Shown here in pieces: positions 30,398 to 43,700 of a DNA stretch of 64,000 bases. A model generated the notes under the pieces. That model made no database searches and had not been told where the DNA came from. It worked only from the letters and a program-made list of their open reading frames with translations. Source of the stretch: Trachythela sp. YZ-2020 (lineage: Eukaryota > Cnidaria > Anthozoa > Malacalcyonacea > Clavulariidae); contig JADLSH010000127.1 in assembly GCA_016169945.1 (NCBI GenBank), positions 2,544,501 through 2,608,500 of the forward strand, in the 5' to 3' direction. The translations under genes were made by a program, and so were the position numbers. Position 1 is the first letter of the stretch, and each line of letters begins with the position of its first letter.

Positions 30398-33300
30398 ATG
30401 AAGAGGCAAAAATTGCAGTGGACTGTTTTAGTTTTGATACTCATACAGATATCAACATGCCTTTCAACAAGGTAAGTAAGACAGTTTAGATTTAGTAGTT
30501 TGGGCAGTTTTCAGCAATAAACTTTTTTTTCAACTTAAATGATTCAGTTTCCTGTATATATGAGCATGCAATAACAATGATTTTAGATAATTATACGAAC
30601 GAACAAAGTTATCTTTGAGGTCATCAACATCATCCGTGAAGTTTTTCTTGGAGACCAAAGCAGAACCAAAATTAAAACTTGTTGAGATTTATATAGTTTT
30701 TCCATAAAGTAAAAAGACCTAGCAACTATACACAGGACTACAGAACTAGGTAATTTGTGTTTTCTAAACAAGCGAGTAAGTGGGGATGTGCTAATCATCC
30801 TTACTTGCAGCTGAGAGCTGAGCTGAATTACGAAGGACGCAGCTCGACTTGATCGAGTCGAAGGCTTATTAAAGGCGCCTTTGGCTGCCACCGTATGACT
30901 CATGTCTGATCAGGGAGCACAGTTACGATGGAAGGGTTAGTTTGGGGCTTATCCAAACCCACCCTGTCAACATTCCCTGTGGGAGGAAACCGGAGTACCC
31001 GGAGAAAACCCACGACTTTCCAAATCGTTGAAAACAAGATGAAGTTGTAATAAGAACATTAATACCTTTCGTTCAATGATTTATGCAACGCCAATAGTGC
31101 ATGCATATACGATGTGTCATGGTTGTCCTTTAGGAAACATTGTCAATAAACCCAACGAATCATGTAATATAGAATGTATATATAGGCTATAGAATTCATG
31201 TATATCTCTGATGTACGATCTGACATCCGTGACAACGATTGTAATATGTTCACCTCGTCGTACTGAAATACAAATCTTTAACAGGCTATTTGAGGTTTGC
31301 AATATGATATTCTTTTTATAGGCCTAAATACATAGTCCCCAAAGTGAAACAGGCGACAAGCAATGACGGAGGTGTTCAAGGACAGGACAAAACGACCAAG
31401 ATTAGTAATCAAAGGTATTCTGCTTTCTTCATATACAAATCAAGCATCACATTCCCATATACGAATACAAATATCTTGAAACTTAATGGAAAGACAAAAA
31501 CAGACAAAATATATTTTGGAGCTTACATGCTGCAGTAGCCGCAATACAAATTTGGTGGTTGAAACATTTTACGAAACAGGACGTTTGCAGACTGAACTGA
31601 TAATGCTGACACAAATAGGCAACCATCATTTCGGCAAATGGTAAAAAATTCGAAGGACGTTTAATTCCCAAAGATGGAAAATTCTTATTTCGACCACTCT
31701 TTTTTCATCGGATCGTATTGGGCCATTATTGATCGCAGTTATACGAAACGCATAAGAGGGACAGTGTTATGGACATTTATGGTAATTCATTTATAGAATA
31801 GGATATAAGGATATCTGCAGCTATAAGCCTATATACAGGGTGTATAAAAAAAATGTAATTCAACTTTGGCATGCTATCGCGCGCATAATATTACGTTTAT
31901 AGATTTAACCTTTTCACACAAATAAAGATCAGGCTTTTAGCTGTCAAATGACACCTTTTTCGTATAACTGCGATCAATAATGGCCCAATACGATTCGATT
32001 AAAAAAGAGTGGTCGAATTTTTTACGACGTCCTTCGAATTTTTTACCATTTTCCGAAATGATGGTTGCCTATTTGTGAAACGTTCAGCATTGCCAGTTCA
32101 GTCTGCAAAGGTGTCATTTGATCTTTATTTGTGTGAAAAAGGTAAATCTATAAACGTAATACTATGCGCGCGATAACATGTAAAAGTTGGATTACCTTTG
32201 CAGATATCCTTATATCCTATTCTATAAATGAATTATCATAAATGTCCATAATACCGCCCATCTTATGCGTTCTCTAAATAGTTAATGACAAAATGATATA
32301 ATTTAATAATAATATAAATAATAAAAATGTTTAGATCGTACAAAACAAGAACATCTTCAATTCTTGCAACATTACTACAAAATGAATATGATAAAAGAGT
32401 GAGGCCAGATGAAGAGGGTGAGGACGACAGAGTATTATTAAATCTTGTTTATACGAAAATGAAGCTCAAGTACTTATATTATCTTTCAGAAAAAACAATG
32501 GATCTTGGTGTCAACGTTTATTTTAACACCTTGTCGGGTTTGGATGAAGAAAATATGGCGAGTATTTGATGATTGAAAATAAATTAATTCAAGACATCCA
32601 ATTATGCCTACTGTCCCCCCCCCAGCCCTTACTGAAAAGCTTTTGGTATGCTAGTGTATTTCTAGATATAGCATTTTTAAACTATTAACCCAGGGTAAAT
32701 TACAAATTGCATAACATATTAAAAGTATCTAGCTGCAAAGAATTGGGATCAATGATCTTGCAGAGTTACGATTGTTTCACGTCGTTAATGAAGCTATCGT
32801 TCATTTATGTGCTTATTAGGATTACTTATAAGTTTAAGCTAATGGTACAGTTTATGAACTGGCCATATTTATGCAAGAACCTTATATTGGCTATCTTGGA
32901 AATATCTAGACACTTATATGCTGTTTTACCGCACTCAAAACATTGTTTATCTATATTGTTTCTTGAAGGAATTTGACATCGATTTCTACCTTCGCCTAAT
33001 GTGGCTAGACCCACGACTTAACTACACTCACTTAACCAACGCCACCAACCCAGATAAACATATTCTGGTCGAGCCGCCAGATCAAGTCTGGATACCCGAT
33101 GTATTTATGGAGAACAGTAAACATGCCTCATTTCATATGGTCACGAAAAAGAATGAGATGCTACGATTATGGCCAAACGGCTCACTCTTTTACAGCGTAA
33201 GGTACGTTTTAGATTAAACTTTTAAAATTCATTAATAATTCATGACTTGTGTTATCAACCAGGCCAGCTGTCCATTCTCCTGTTCATCCATTAAGCCACA

Positions 33301-36300
33301 ATGGAGAAATTATTTTAATCGATCTTAAAGTATTAGTGTCAGGCGACCATTTTTCCGGGCCGACTAGATGAGAAGATCTGGAAAAGATTGTACAATCCGT
33401 CATAAATTAAAACCAACGTTCCTCGTTTTATCTGATTTTTATATAGGAAATGTACCAAGCAAGGCATTTTTATCGTTATTTGTTGCTGTTGGGTAAAATA
33501 AAAACAATAGCAAAAGCTCACAATGCATGACCCTGACACTAATTCTTTAAGCCAGACAAACTTACAGATCAAAGGAGAAGTGTTGGGACTTGGGAGTTAA
33601 TGGGTTAACCAGACTGTCTGCCCAAGTCTCATGTTCACTCATTACTAAGACGCAATGCGCCCTAATGCATCCTATCTTATTCTCCTCTGTCTAACACCAG
33701 ACTACTTTACTCGTCACGGTGAGAGTCTTGAACGCTAATGGATTAACCAGACTATTTGCCTAAATCTCTAGTTCACCCATTAAACCGCAACGCGCCCTAA
33801 CGCGCTCCAAAGCTTCCTCATTTATTCTTCTACTCAGTCTGCATTATCTTGTTTCAGAATTACAGCAAAGGTTAGCTGTTTCATGGTGCTGTATCGCTTT
33901 CCATTTGACGAACAAGAATGTATTGTACAATTTGGTTCCTGTGAGTACTTTAGGCTTAAAAACTGTTTGAAATATTTCATTTTAGTACTAAATTATCTAA
34001 TGGATTAAATTAGCGTAGCTCATAGAACTACCTTATATCTCTGCATGGTTTTCGAAATGTTAGACGAGACTCTACCTAGTTCATCGCAGGGTAGTTTCTA
34101 GGTAGTTCCAGCTGAAGCGATATAGAGCTAACCTTTATAAATCTAGATTTCATCAGCACAATGCAACAGAGAATATATTCTTCTCACATGAGTTATGTGA
34201 AAAATCAGAACAACTTAATCGAATATGCATACTCAACTCAAGTGAGATGCATCCTAGTTCAACGATAATAACAAACACAACCTTGTATTTCTCAATCATA
34301 TCACCACCATAATGAATGTAACGCAATGTACTTCTAATGACAATTAACACTACAATTGTCTCTGCAGATAAATACACCAGGGCGGATGTAGCCGTAGAAT
34401 GGAGAAAATGGCTCAATGATCCGTTGGTACAAATCAGTCCAACAATTAAACTCGCGAGATATACAATCACAGGAATTGAGACGCGAAAGGATATCATTAA
34501 CTATGGCATAGGAGGTTGGTCAACACAGCTTAGTACAATCGAAACTCGCCGTATACGAACACCTCTCTAATATGGACATCTCTCTAATACGGACAGCTGT
34601 CTTATATGGACAGCTCTCTAATACGGACACTTCTCTTATACGGAAACCTTTCTAATATACGGACACTTCTCTAATACAGACAGCTCTCTAATACGAACAC
34701 ATCTCTAATACAGACACATCTCTAATACGGACACATCTCTAATATGGACACCACTTCAATATGGACACCCCTCTAATATGGACACCTCTCCAATATGGAC
34801 ACCTCTCTAATACAGACACCTCTCTAATATGGACACCTCTCTAATACAAACACTTTTCTAATACGGACACCTCTCTAATACGAACACCTCTCTAATACAG
34901 ACACCTCTCTAATACGGACACCTCTCTAATACGGACACCTCTCTAATACGGACACCTCTCTAATACGAACACCTCTCTAATACAGACACCTCTCTAATAC
35001 GGACACCTCTCTAATACGAACACCTCTCTAATACAGACACCTCTCTAATATGGACACCTCTCTAACAAACACGGAACACCTCTCTAACATGGAACACCTC
35101 TCTAATACAGACACATCTCTAATACGGACACATCTCTAATACAGACACCTCTCTAATACGAACACATCTCTAATACGGATACCTCGTTAATACAGACACC
35201 TCTCTAATACGGACACTTTGCTATGTACTTTAGATGTCCGTATTAGGGAAGTTCGACGTATAAATCAGTAATTACACTTATCATTTTAGGTCAATATGAC
35301 TATCTTGTTGTGGCCATAAGATTCCAGAGAGATGTTGGACACTATATCCTGCAACAATACATGCCATGCTCATATATAGTTCTATTGAGTTGGGTATGTT
35401 TTTGGATCGAAGCAGATTGTGTAGGAGACAGGATATCAATTGGAGTAACATTGGTTCTAACTATTGTATTACTACAAGGATCGCTCAACACTAATATGCC
35501 CAAGGTAAACTAAAGTGTAGATATAAACTAAGGGGTGGGTCCAAGCTTATCCCCGAGGGAGAAAGGCAGATTTTCTAGGTAACATTATTTTCCTAAAAGA
35601 GGTCGAGCACTTCCTTCCCCTCAAATATTAAAGCCCCCTCTCTAATAACGTCATTTCTATTATAATTTTCCAGGTTTCATATTCTAAATACATTGATTAC
35701 TATTTCAATTTCTGTCTGGCCTTTCTAATGGGATCTATCATTGAGTCACTGGTCGTTTATAAATTTTACAAACTGCAACAGAATTCCGCTACCAAAGTCA
35801 TCGAACCAAGGATCAGTTCCCAGTCTCTTTATCTAATGCGCACACGTAAGGTAAATAACATTGTAGACGTTTTTCAACCCGCTACAGTTTATGTAATTAA
35901 AACATCAATGTTTTAATGTTTTTCGCTTCGTTATTTTCCTAAATTTAGTTAACCTATTAAGATTCTTCGCTTGATGAGTAAAATAATTTTGTGGTAGACA
36001 ATAAGCCCGAAGAAAGTAGGAAGCAATAGGACGCATTTTAGTTTAAAATGGGTGAACCAAAAATATGGCCAGATGGTGTGGTGATCTCATTGACATAAAA
36101 ACAAATTGCCTGGTACTAGACAGAGTAACACAAAAAGGTCATGTGTGGAAAAAGTAGAAATGCATTGAAACCTGCAGAATCTAAATCAATAGGCAGAATA
36201 GTAAATCTATATATACATATAATGTCTTATGTCACCTCTGATAAAAGTAGGGTGTTTTACCGCTTCATTGGTTTAACAATTAGCAATTACTGCTATTATT

Positions 36301-37028
36301 TTCGAAAGTAATTATGCGCATGCTCCATTGTAAATGCCCATACAAATCGGCCGCTTGTATTTTATCAACTACAAATATAATTCATTAAGAGATTTTTTCC
36401 GGATTAATATATCATGATACAGTGATACTACAATATTAAATGTGATGATTGGTTTTATGAGCAAACACTTGTGGAAATATACTTCTCAAACTCATTAATA
36501 ATTCATGAGCAAAACACAAAGGAAATCACCACCGTATCGTTGTCTTGATACCACGGTAATAAACACCCATAAATTAACTCAACTTTCGCGTTGAATTTCT
36601 CTTTAATTAAATACTGGTTTGTTTGAGAAGCTATATCATACACTCGAAGTCGTTTATTATAGTGATTTAAAAACACCTCAAAGTATGTTAAAAAACTCGG
36701 CTAGCGCCTTGTTTTTCAACACACTTTTCGGTGTTTCAAATCACTATAATAAACTCCTTCTCGTGTATGATATATTACAACCTAGTTTAGTAAATTGCAT
36801 TAACAATGTTGTATGTATTTTGTTGTCTAGGAAAACTGGAATTGGGGTTCAATGGACGAAAGAAAGACCCCAGTTCACCCGAGTGTCAGGTCCATGGTGG
36901 GGAATGGGACGAGTGCCAGTAATAATGACCATATGTCACAAAAGATTGACCGAGTTTCTCGCTTGTTGTTCCCAACTCTATTTATGATGTTTAACATTCT
37001 GTATCATACATATTTCAGTATTATGTGA
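30398..37028 (+). CDS. CLR4: GABA/glycine-receptor-like Cys-loop subunit
   Basis: 480 aa. Exons: 30398-30471 (signal peptide), 31322-31414, 32335-32557, 32969-33201, 33858-33940, 34368-34514, 35290-35504, 35674-35850, 36831-37028. The intron after 32557 begins with GC. Family marks: YDKRVRPDEEG at the N-terminus; WLDPRL; Cys loop with FPFDEQ between its cysteines; M2-M3 linker MPKVSYSKYIDYY; and M4 preceded by KIDRVSRLLFP. These place it with the anion-channel branch. The pore entrance reads VGDRISIGVTLVL: Gly-Asp-Arg replaces Pro-Ala-Arg, so cation selectivity is possible. Start choice: the ATG at 30398 puts the hydrophobic signal first; an in-frame ATG at 30353 would add 15 residues. It has nine exons against four to six in CLR1-3, supporting a different lineage. 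Confidence 0.93.
30770..31020. repeat. Dispersed repeat with GGAGTACCCGGAGAAAACC
   Basis: It contains AGGCGCCTTTGGCTGCCACC, TGACTCATGTCTGATCAGG and GGAAACCGGAGTACCCGGAG. The same blocks in the same order occur at about 54735-54870, with parts at 20815-20930 and 26690-26740. It is a short interspersed repeat of unknown class in CLR4 intron 1. Confidence 0.65.
31586..32275. mobile_element. Interleaved inverted repeat, order A-B-A'-B'
   Basis: Segment A (31586-31746, starting TGCAGACTGAACTG) is present inverted as A' (31961-32107). Segment B (31747-31959, starting AAACGCATAAGAGGG) is inverted as B' (32108-32275). B has an extra insertion near 31825-31860 relative to B'. The order is not a simple palindrome. 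It lies in CLR4 intron 2, just before exon 3. No coding frame is seen. Confidence 0.85.
34545..35222. repeat. 17-bp minisatellite (CTCTCTAATACGGACAC), ~40 copies
   Basis: Tandem units of ACCTCTCTAATACGGAC with ATATGG, ACAGAC and ACGAAC variants, filling most of CLR4 intron 6. A final inverted fragment (GATGTCCGTATTAGGGAAG) follows at about 35229. No gene. Confidence 0.95.
36629..36778. mobile_element. Small foldback element in CLR4 intron 8
   Basis: ATATCATACACTCGAAGTCG with TTTATTATAGTGATTT is followed by the inverse AAATCACTATAATAAACTCC ending ATGATATATT. The loop (about 36680-36730) has AAAACTCGGCTAGCGCC. Arms are about 45 bp with mismatches. It ends about 50 bp before the last exon. Confidence 0.75.
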
Positions 37029-37124
37029 AAATATCTATTTCGCACGAAAAACGCACAAGCTGTAGCGTACAAGACTGTATTATTTTATTATAGAAATATA
37101 TTTAATATACTGTAAGTTGATGGT

Positions 37125-37262
37125 AGAAGGGGTTTGTGGATGGAATATTCGAACGAATATTTTTTCATTTTTACACCTAGCCAGGAGCAGTTACAAAAAA
37201 TGCAACTTTAGGCCCTCTGGCAGGAATTGAACCTGCGGTCCCGCAAAAAAAAAAGAAAAAAA
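37125..37262 (-). mobile_element. SINE family 1, truncated copy
   Basis: Inverse of the body of the 9537-9700 SINE (CTAGCCAGGAGCAGTTACAA, GGCAGGAATTGAACCTGCGG). It breaks inside the tRNA-like head and is followed by an A-rich run (37240-37270). It lies in the 3' flank between CLR4 and TRMT13. The rest of 37029-37725 holds AT-rich DNA, short ATTATGTATTAAA repeats near 37590-37650 and a dispersed repeat at 37430-37592. Confidence 0.7.
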
Positions 37263-37725
37263 GGAAAAAAACTTGATACTGTAAATTGCACTTTTATTTT
37301 AATATTATATGAATATAAAGTAAATATTACCATGAAATATTGTACGAAATATATTCTGTCGAAAAATATATCTGCATAAAATTATGTGTGTATTAAAATT
37401 ATGTATTAAAATTATTTATTATATAAAGTATAGTGCTTTATAGAGATTTCGAGCACTGATAAAACTGATAATCTCACATGTGAGATTATTTATGATCTGA
37501 CATGGGAAAATTATCGCTTTTGAAGTTGCGCTCACTCGTGAGATATCATGTTCAACACTCGAAATAAATCTGGTATTTCCGCGCACCATGTTTAAAATTA
37601 TGTATTAAAATTATGTATTAAAATTATGTATTAAAATTATGTGTGTATTAAAATTCAACCAAAATCGCTGTATCTAAATTGAAGTTGTTAATATATACCT
37701 GACCTAAAAATTTCGTGTTAGTTAA

Positions 37726-40700
37726 TTAACCCAAAATATACTTCAAATTCGCACCTTTTTTCCTGACTTTGTTCCCCTTATTCCATGCCACTAGTGCGAC
37801 GTTTTCCAATGAAACAGAACGATCAACATAATACAATAGAGAAGCATCCAAATCAAATTGTTTCAAATACCAGACACGCCCTGCATCGATAAGACGTTTA
37901 CTACGACGACCAATTTCTTCACTTTCACTCTTAGTAAAACCCAACGCCCTGAAACAAACGAAGTAGTATTTTATTATTATTATTTAGCTTCGCCAAGGGT
38001 CACCACAACAAAGGGGGGACCCCATGCAACCATAGGTATCAAATGCAAGGGGGGATCGCAAGCAACCACAGGTATCAAATGCAAAGGGGGGACCCCATGC
38101 AACCATAGGTATCAAATGTAAAGGGGGGATCACAGGCAACCACAGGTATCAAATGCAAAGGGGGGATCACAGGCAACCACAGGTATCAAATGCAAAGGGG
38201 TGACCCCATGCAACCATAGGTATCAAATGTAAAGGGGGGACCACACAGACTACCGCAATCAATGGTAAGACAAGCACTTCAATATTCCCTCATTGTAGGT
38301 AAGTATAGAGAAAGACACATACTTTATACAACTTCCTTCATCAACTTCTAACGTGCTATGTTCTTGATCATCCTTTGTCTCTGTTGAACAATCAGTTTTT
38401 TCATCTCGTTCTTTTAAGCTCTCCTTAATCTCAGTTTCTGTTTCACTCGTCAGATGTTGGTCAGAAGACTGGGCATCTTCCTTAAATTTTACCGGTGCTT
38501 CCTTTCGACTGCCACAGGTAGCCCAACTACTCAAGCAGCACAATATGTGGAAGTCATAGGGAGTAAAGCCAAGATTTTCTAGAAATTCTCTACCGACATA
38601 GCTAGCCCAAGAACAACAGTGGTGACAACACAAGGCAAACAAAAGACCTTGCACACGATTGTGGTCTAGTTTGAGTCTTTTGGTTGCTCTACTGTAAAAG
38701 AGAACAATTCAAAATGATTTTAGAAAAATCCCATCTATAGGTTAGTGTGAGAACAATGCTGCCAGTTTGCTTCTAGGGCATATAGGCTTTCTCTGAGTAC
38801 TTTGGTTTCCTCTTGTAGTATTGTAAGAATGAACCAGCAGGGCTCAAAATAACGGCCAGTCAACGGTCAATGACCGGCCAAAAATGCCTGTTGACCGGTC
38901 ATTTTTAAACCTCGCCGGTCATTTTGACCGACCACATTTTCATGCCTTCCGCTAGAATTTTAAATCCTTGTGATAACGATTCCCCCGAAAGCACTACAGT
39001 AACACTGATAACGTTGCCTATTCACCTAAATACACGGTGATTGCTAACGTCTTGAGCGTTTAGAACGTCACCGTGAAACAATAAAAGCGATGTCTCTGAA
39101 CAAATTCTTATTTGACCGAGCTAAAATCAAACTGACCGGTCATTTTGACCGGAGACCTATCGGCCGTTATTTTGAGCCCTGAACCAGTGAGGGATAACCC
39201 TCAGTGGACTTCTAGCTCTAGCAAGATTAACAGTTTAGAATAGGGATGAGCAGATAACGAAAATTGCCGATTACTGAGGCAGATTATTTGTGGGCGATTA
39301 TCTCAACTTATCGGCCGATTAATCGGTATCTGCCGATTATTGTAAGTAGCAAGACGGCGGTGTAAAAACCTTTCAAAGACGGCGGTTGCTTTGAAGTTCT
39401 TTGACCAAAGACTTTGATCACAGAAACTTTGATGGACATAGGCAAATGAGAAACGCATTGTATGGAAGCTTTTTAATTTTGTGAGTTATTTCGCAATATG
39501 TTCATAAAAAAACCCTGTGAAAAACAACCTATCTATTCGCTTGTATTTAGTATTTTAGCATGTGCTTGGCAACTGTGCAAAAAAGTCTTATGGCCGATTA
39601 TCAAACAATATTATAAAATAACTGAAGTAAATAGAGCGCGCTGATTGGTCAATACCCATGCAGGATGAGAGAATCATGCACGGGAAATTTTCCCGCGCCT
39701 GAAATTTTAAAAATGTCGGGCGATAATAGTTCAACTTTTGACTTTGACAAAGAAAATAATGGCGAAAAAAGTAAACAGAGGTTCGTCTTAAAGTCGGATA
39801 AAAAAGTTGACGAGTTGGTGGATAGCGTACAAGCAGAAAGCACAAAGCATAAAACAGTATACGCTGTTGTTGACGTTTTTTGGGAGAATTGCAATGTACA
39901 TCAAATATATTAATAAACCTTTTTTTATATTTCTGTGTGGTTATTTTATAAAACAAATACCGCATTGATTTCCGTGCATGATTCTCTGTTTCTTACACCA
40001 GGATGTTGCTCGACTTTCGTAAAGCTAAAAAACTCGCCTATCGGCTCGTTTTTTTACGCTTTTCGAAAGTCTCTGCAACCGCGTGTAAGAAACAGAGAAT
40101 CATGCACGGAAATCAATACGGTATTCCTTTATTATAAAATAACATGTTTACTACGCGAGCTGTGATTGGTCAATACCCGTGCAGGATGAGACAATCATGC
40201 ACGGAAAATTTTAGGCGCTTCGCGGGGCGCTCAACTTTCTGAAAGCTAAAAAATACTCGCCTATATCGGCTCGTATTTTTTTACGCTTTCAGAAAGTCTC
40301 GCAACATCCCACGTGTTAGGATCACGCAATCCTGCACGGAAAACCATTCGGTAATCATTTAATCGGCCGATTACCGATTATTTAAAAACGGCCGATTAAC
40401 CGGCTATCCCTAGTTTAGAACTGATAGCAGTTATAAATATATTTAGTTTAGTTTAGGTTTCCTCCTGTAGTAACAGTGGAGCAATAACGGATAACCCTTA
40501 CAGGACCTCTAGAGAGAACAGTTTAGAACTGATAGAACTATCCAGTATAAATATACAGTAGTTAGTTTAGGCTTCCTCCATATACTTGTATGAATATGAT
40601 GATTGCGTGTGAGTGTACCTGGCTTCCTCTCTGTTATGGTCTGCATCAGAACGCTCTCTCGAGTCGGATGAATTGAGTAGACATCTTAATGCCAGATCTA

Positions 40701-43700
40701 TAATATAAATTATAGTTATATACATATAAATAAAGCAATGAATTAAAATATATTACTGTAATATATAATCAATAGCTTTATCAGTTCTGCTGTACCTGTG
40801 GCTGCTCCACATAAATGTTTGCTCACACCAGTTATTTCTTGTTGACTGTTGGATATGAGTGGTACTTTATCTACCAAGAAAAATACATAAAACCTGGTTG
40901 TCACATCAAAGTTAAAGGAACATGTACTATTCAGAAATCATCTTGACTGCACTCCATAGAAAGGATTACAGTACACAGTACGGTAAATCCATTTTTCTTA
41001 CCTAAATTCAAATGTTCAATATCAATCTGAACTCGATGAAAACTTGGTCCTTGCTCAGGTCCTTTATGGTAGGAGTCAGCCTAAACCAATAGAATACAGT
41101 CACACTCCAGGGTTTGAATAAAAACCTCCCAATGCCAATAGCAGGCCATATTTGAGAAATGGCATTTGAAAATAATTCTGAACTGCCAGGTCAAATTCGA
41201 CAGATTGTTTCATTTCATTTGCGCATTTAACAGTACCTTGTATCGAGTACTTGCTCTATCTACGAGCAAGAAATCCACATTTGATTCGTCTTGCATAGAT
41301 TTCTGTATCCAATGAGATAACAGACCTACATGTGCACATGAGATTATTTTAATTACAAAATGTGTCCACCTTTTGACTTAAGGTTCACACATGACCATAC
41401 AAATTTGGAACTGTACACAAATTTGTCCGGTTTCATTTTCAATTTTGAGTATGGTTCCAAATTCATCTGGTCTCATGTAAACGAAGTCTAAACTGAGCCT
41501 TAGACTACTGTACGCTCACACCAGAAAATTCAGAAACGTACACAAATCCTCCAAGTTCATATGGGAATGCATCCCGTGTGAATACAATAGGCAGAATCAT
41601 AGGCGGCAGAAGATTGGTTTGGTTGCAGTGTGGTCGCAGGAGCTAGACAAACTGGAGGAATGATCCCCCAGGGCATTTCCTGCATTCTGGGTAAGATTTA
41701 ACATGCAGAAACCAATTCGATTTTTGTTAATGTTGCATTTCAAATTGAAAGGTCTTATAGAACAGGAGACTGTTAATTTGAGAAATATAACGCTGATTGA
41801 AACAACTCACCTCGTCCGGCTCCAAATTCAACGAAAATTGAATCAGATGTTAAGAGTTCTGCATTTCTTAAATTTCCTATTAGTGATGACTGAAACAAAA
41901 ATTAAAATACTGTAAGGATCATTTCCAATATTTCCATTTTGTTATGATCCAGTGATCAGAATGTTCCATTGTATTTTTACTGTAATGGCTAATACTAACG
42001 TTAAACTGTGTAAGAAAGTTGTTGTGATCTAACAGCCCTCGTAATTTTAATAAATAAAATCATCCTAGACAAAAAATTGCCGTCGATATTTTAAAGTTTG
42101 GTGGCAGTTCGACGACAATTTTATTGTCCCATAATGACAATTTGAAGATGCATGTTGATAACAAACAGATTATTTGAAACCTGAAATATTATTGTATTAT
42201 ATATATATTCACTTGTTGTTAAATGTCTTTGATAGTTTATTTTACAGTATATTAATATAGTAGGTAATAAGTGTTTGATAACCATTGGCAAAAAATTGTC
42301 GTCGATAATTTCATCTTCACCGGCATTGTCGACGGCAATTGCATTTGCCGCCGAAAATTGTGAGGACTGGATCTATTCTAATATAGAAAGCGTCTCTATT
42401 TACCTGTTGGTGTAAATGTTTTTTTAAAGCAAGATTGCAGCTCATGTTGTTGATTTCATTCTCAAGACATTGTTCAGTTAAAACTGATGTCTTCACATCA
42501 ACAGGATTCCCTACATAGAAAATATTTCTGTCAGCAACAGTAGTATAAAATTAATATTGCACACAATCTGAGAGCAGTATTCATGTCTGGAAAATATTTG
42601 GTCAGAGAATGTTGTGATTTACTATCTGCCAATAAATTACCTTCAAAATATAAATTGATTCTATCGATACATTTTTGGATATCAGCTTTTGCAATCTTTC
42701 TTAAAGGTAGCTATTTATTAAAGAAAAAACGACACTTGCTGAGTGTTAACAAAATTACGTTGTTAGTAAAACTACTTGTTGAATCATCTAATCAATCATT
42801 TCTTCACACTCTCTTCCATTTGCAAGAGGGAGGTGTAGTTCCTCAGGGGTTTCCATTACATCACTTTTTATAGTCTATTTTTAGCAGGGAGTGGGGGATT
42901 CTAACAGCTTCAACGGGGGATAAAACCCACATAGTACCACATGTCCCATAGGCCACAGTTACACACTATACCAGATTTATTACTTCCCATACCAGGTTAC
43001 TTTTCATACCAGATGAAAAAACACAAGTGTGTTTGCACTATATGCCACTCCACTCCATATCAAACTCCTCCCCTTTCCCGTTTCCAAGGAAACAAGTAAC
43101 AATTTTGCTCCAAAACATGGATTTTGTAGGGAATCGTACCAGATTACGCTGTGTACACTGCTTCAGCACATACCGGATTAATTTTCATATCACATCCAAT
43201 GAGGAGTGATTTTTGCTGCACGGCACATACCGGAGTACAGTAGCATACATCTAATGTAAACAACATCCCCAATCCGAGATAGAAATTGCTTCGCTCTAAT
43301 GCAATCTGGTATAGTGTAATCAGGGCCACACTGTATATCTCAGGTAATTGTCAATAACATCATGCTCTAACCTGTTCACATGAAGATTTTGTGTGGTTGA
43401 TTCCACTGTTAATATTAGCAACATAATAGTCCTGTAACAAAGAAATATGGCCTGTTTCAAACGTCAAATTTCATATATGTCAAATACAATTCACATTAGA
43501 TTTGAGCAAATTACATTAAGTTTGATGCTGGTTTCAAACTTCTCCAAAAACGTCTCCAAAACTACTCCATATGATCTACTTTGTTCTTGCACATTTTCAA
43601 GCTGATGTGTGCATTTTGTGAGAATGGAAGTCATGTGCACAATTTGCACAAAATTTGATCTTTCAAGAGAGATTTTTTGAGAATTGAAGTTGTGTGCACA

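Noticed and set aside
37981..38240. CRISPR-like regular repeats
   Set aside because: The units are directly adjacent without unique spacers, so this is a minisatellite in an animal intron.
43372..43380. TRMT13 exon 4 ending at the CAG|GTTAGA donor (43372)
   Set aside because: It would leave phase 0 and force a stop in exon 5; the T|GTGAAC donor at 43380 keeps the frame.
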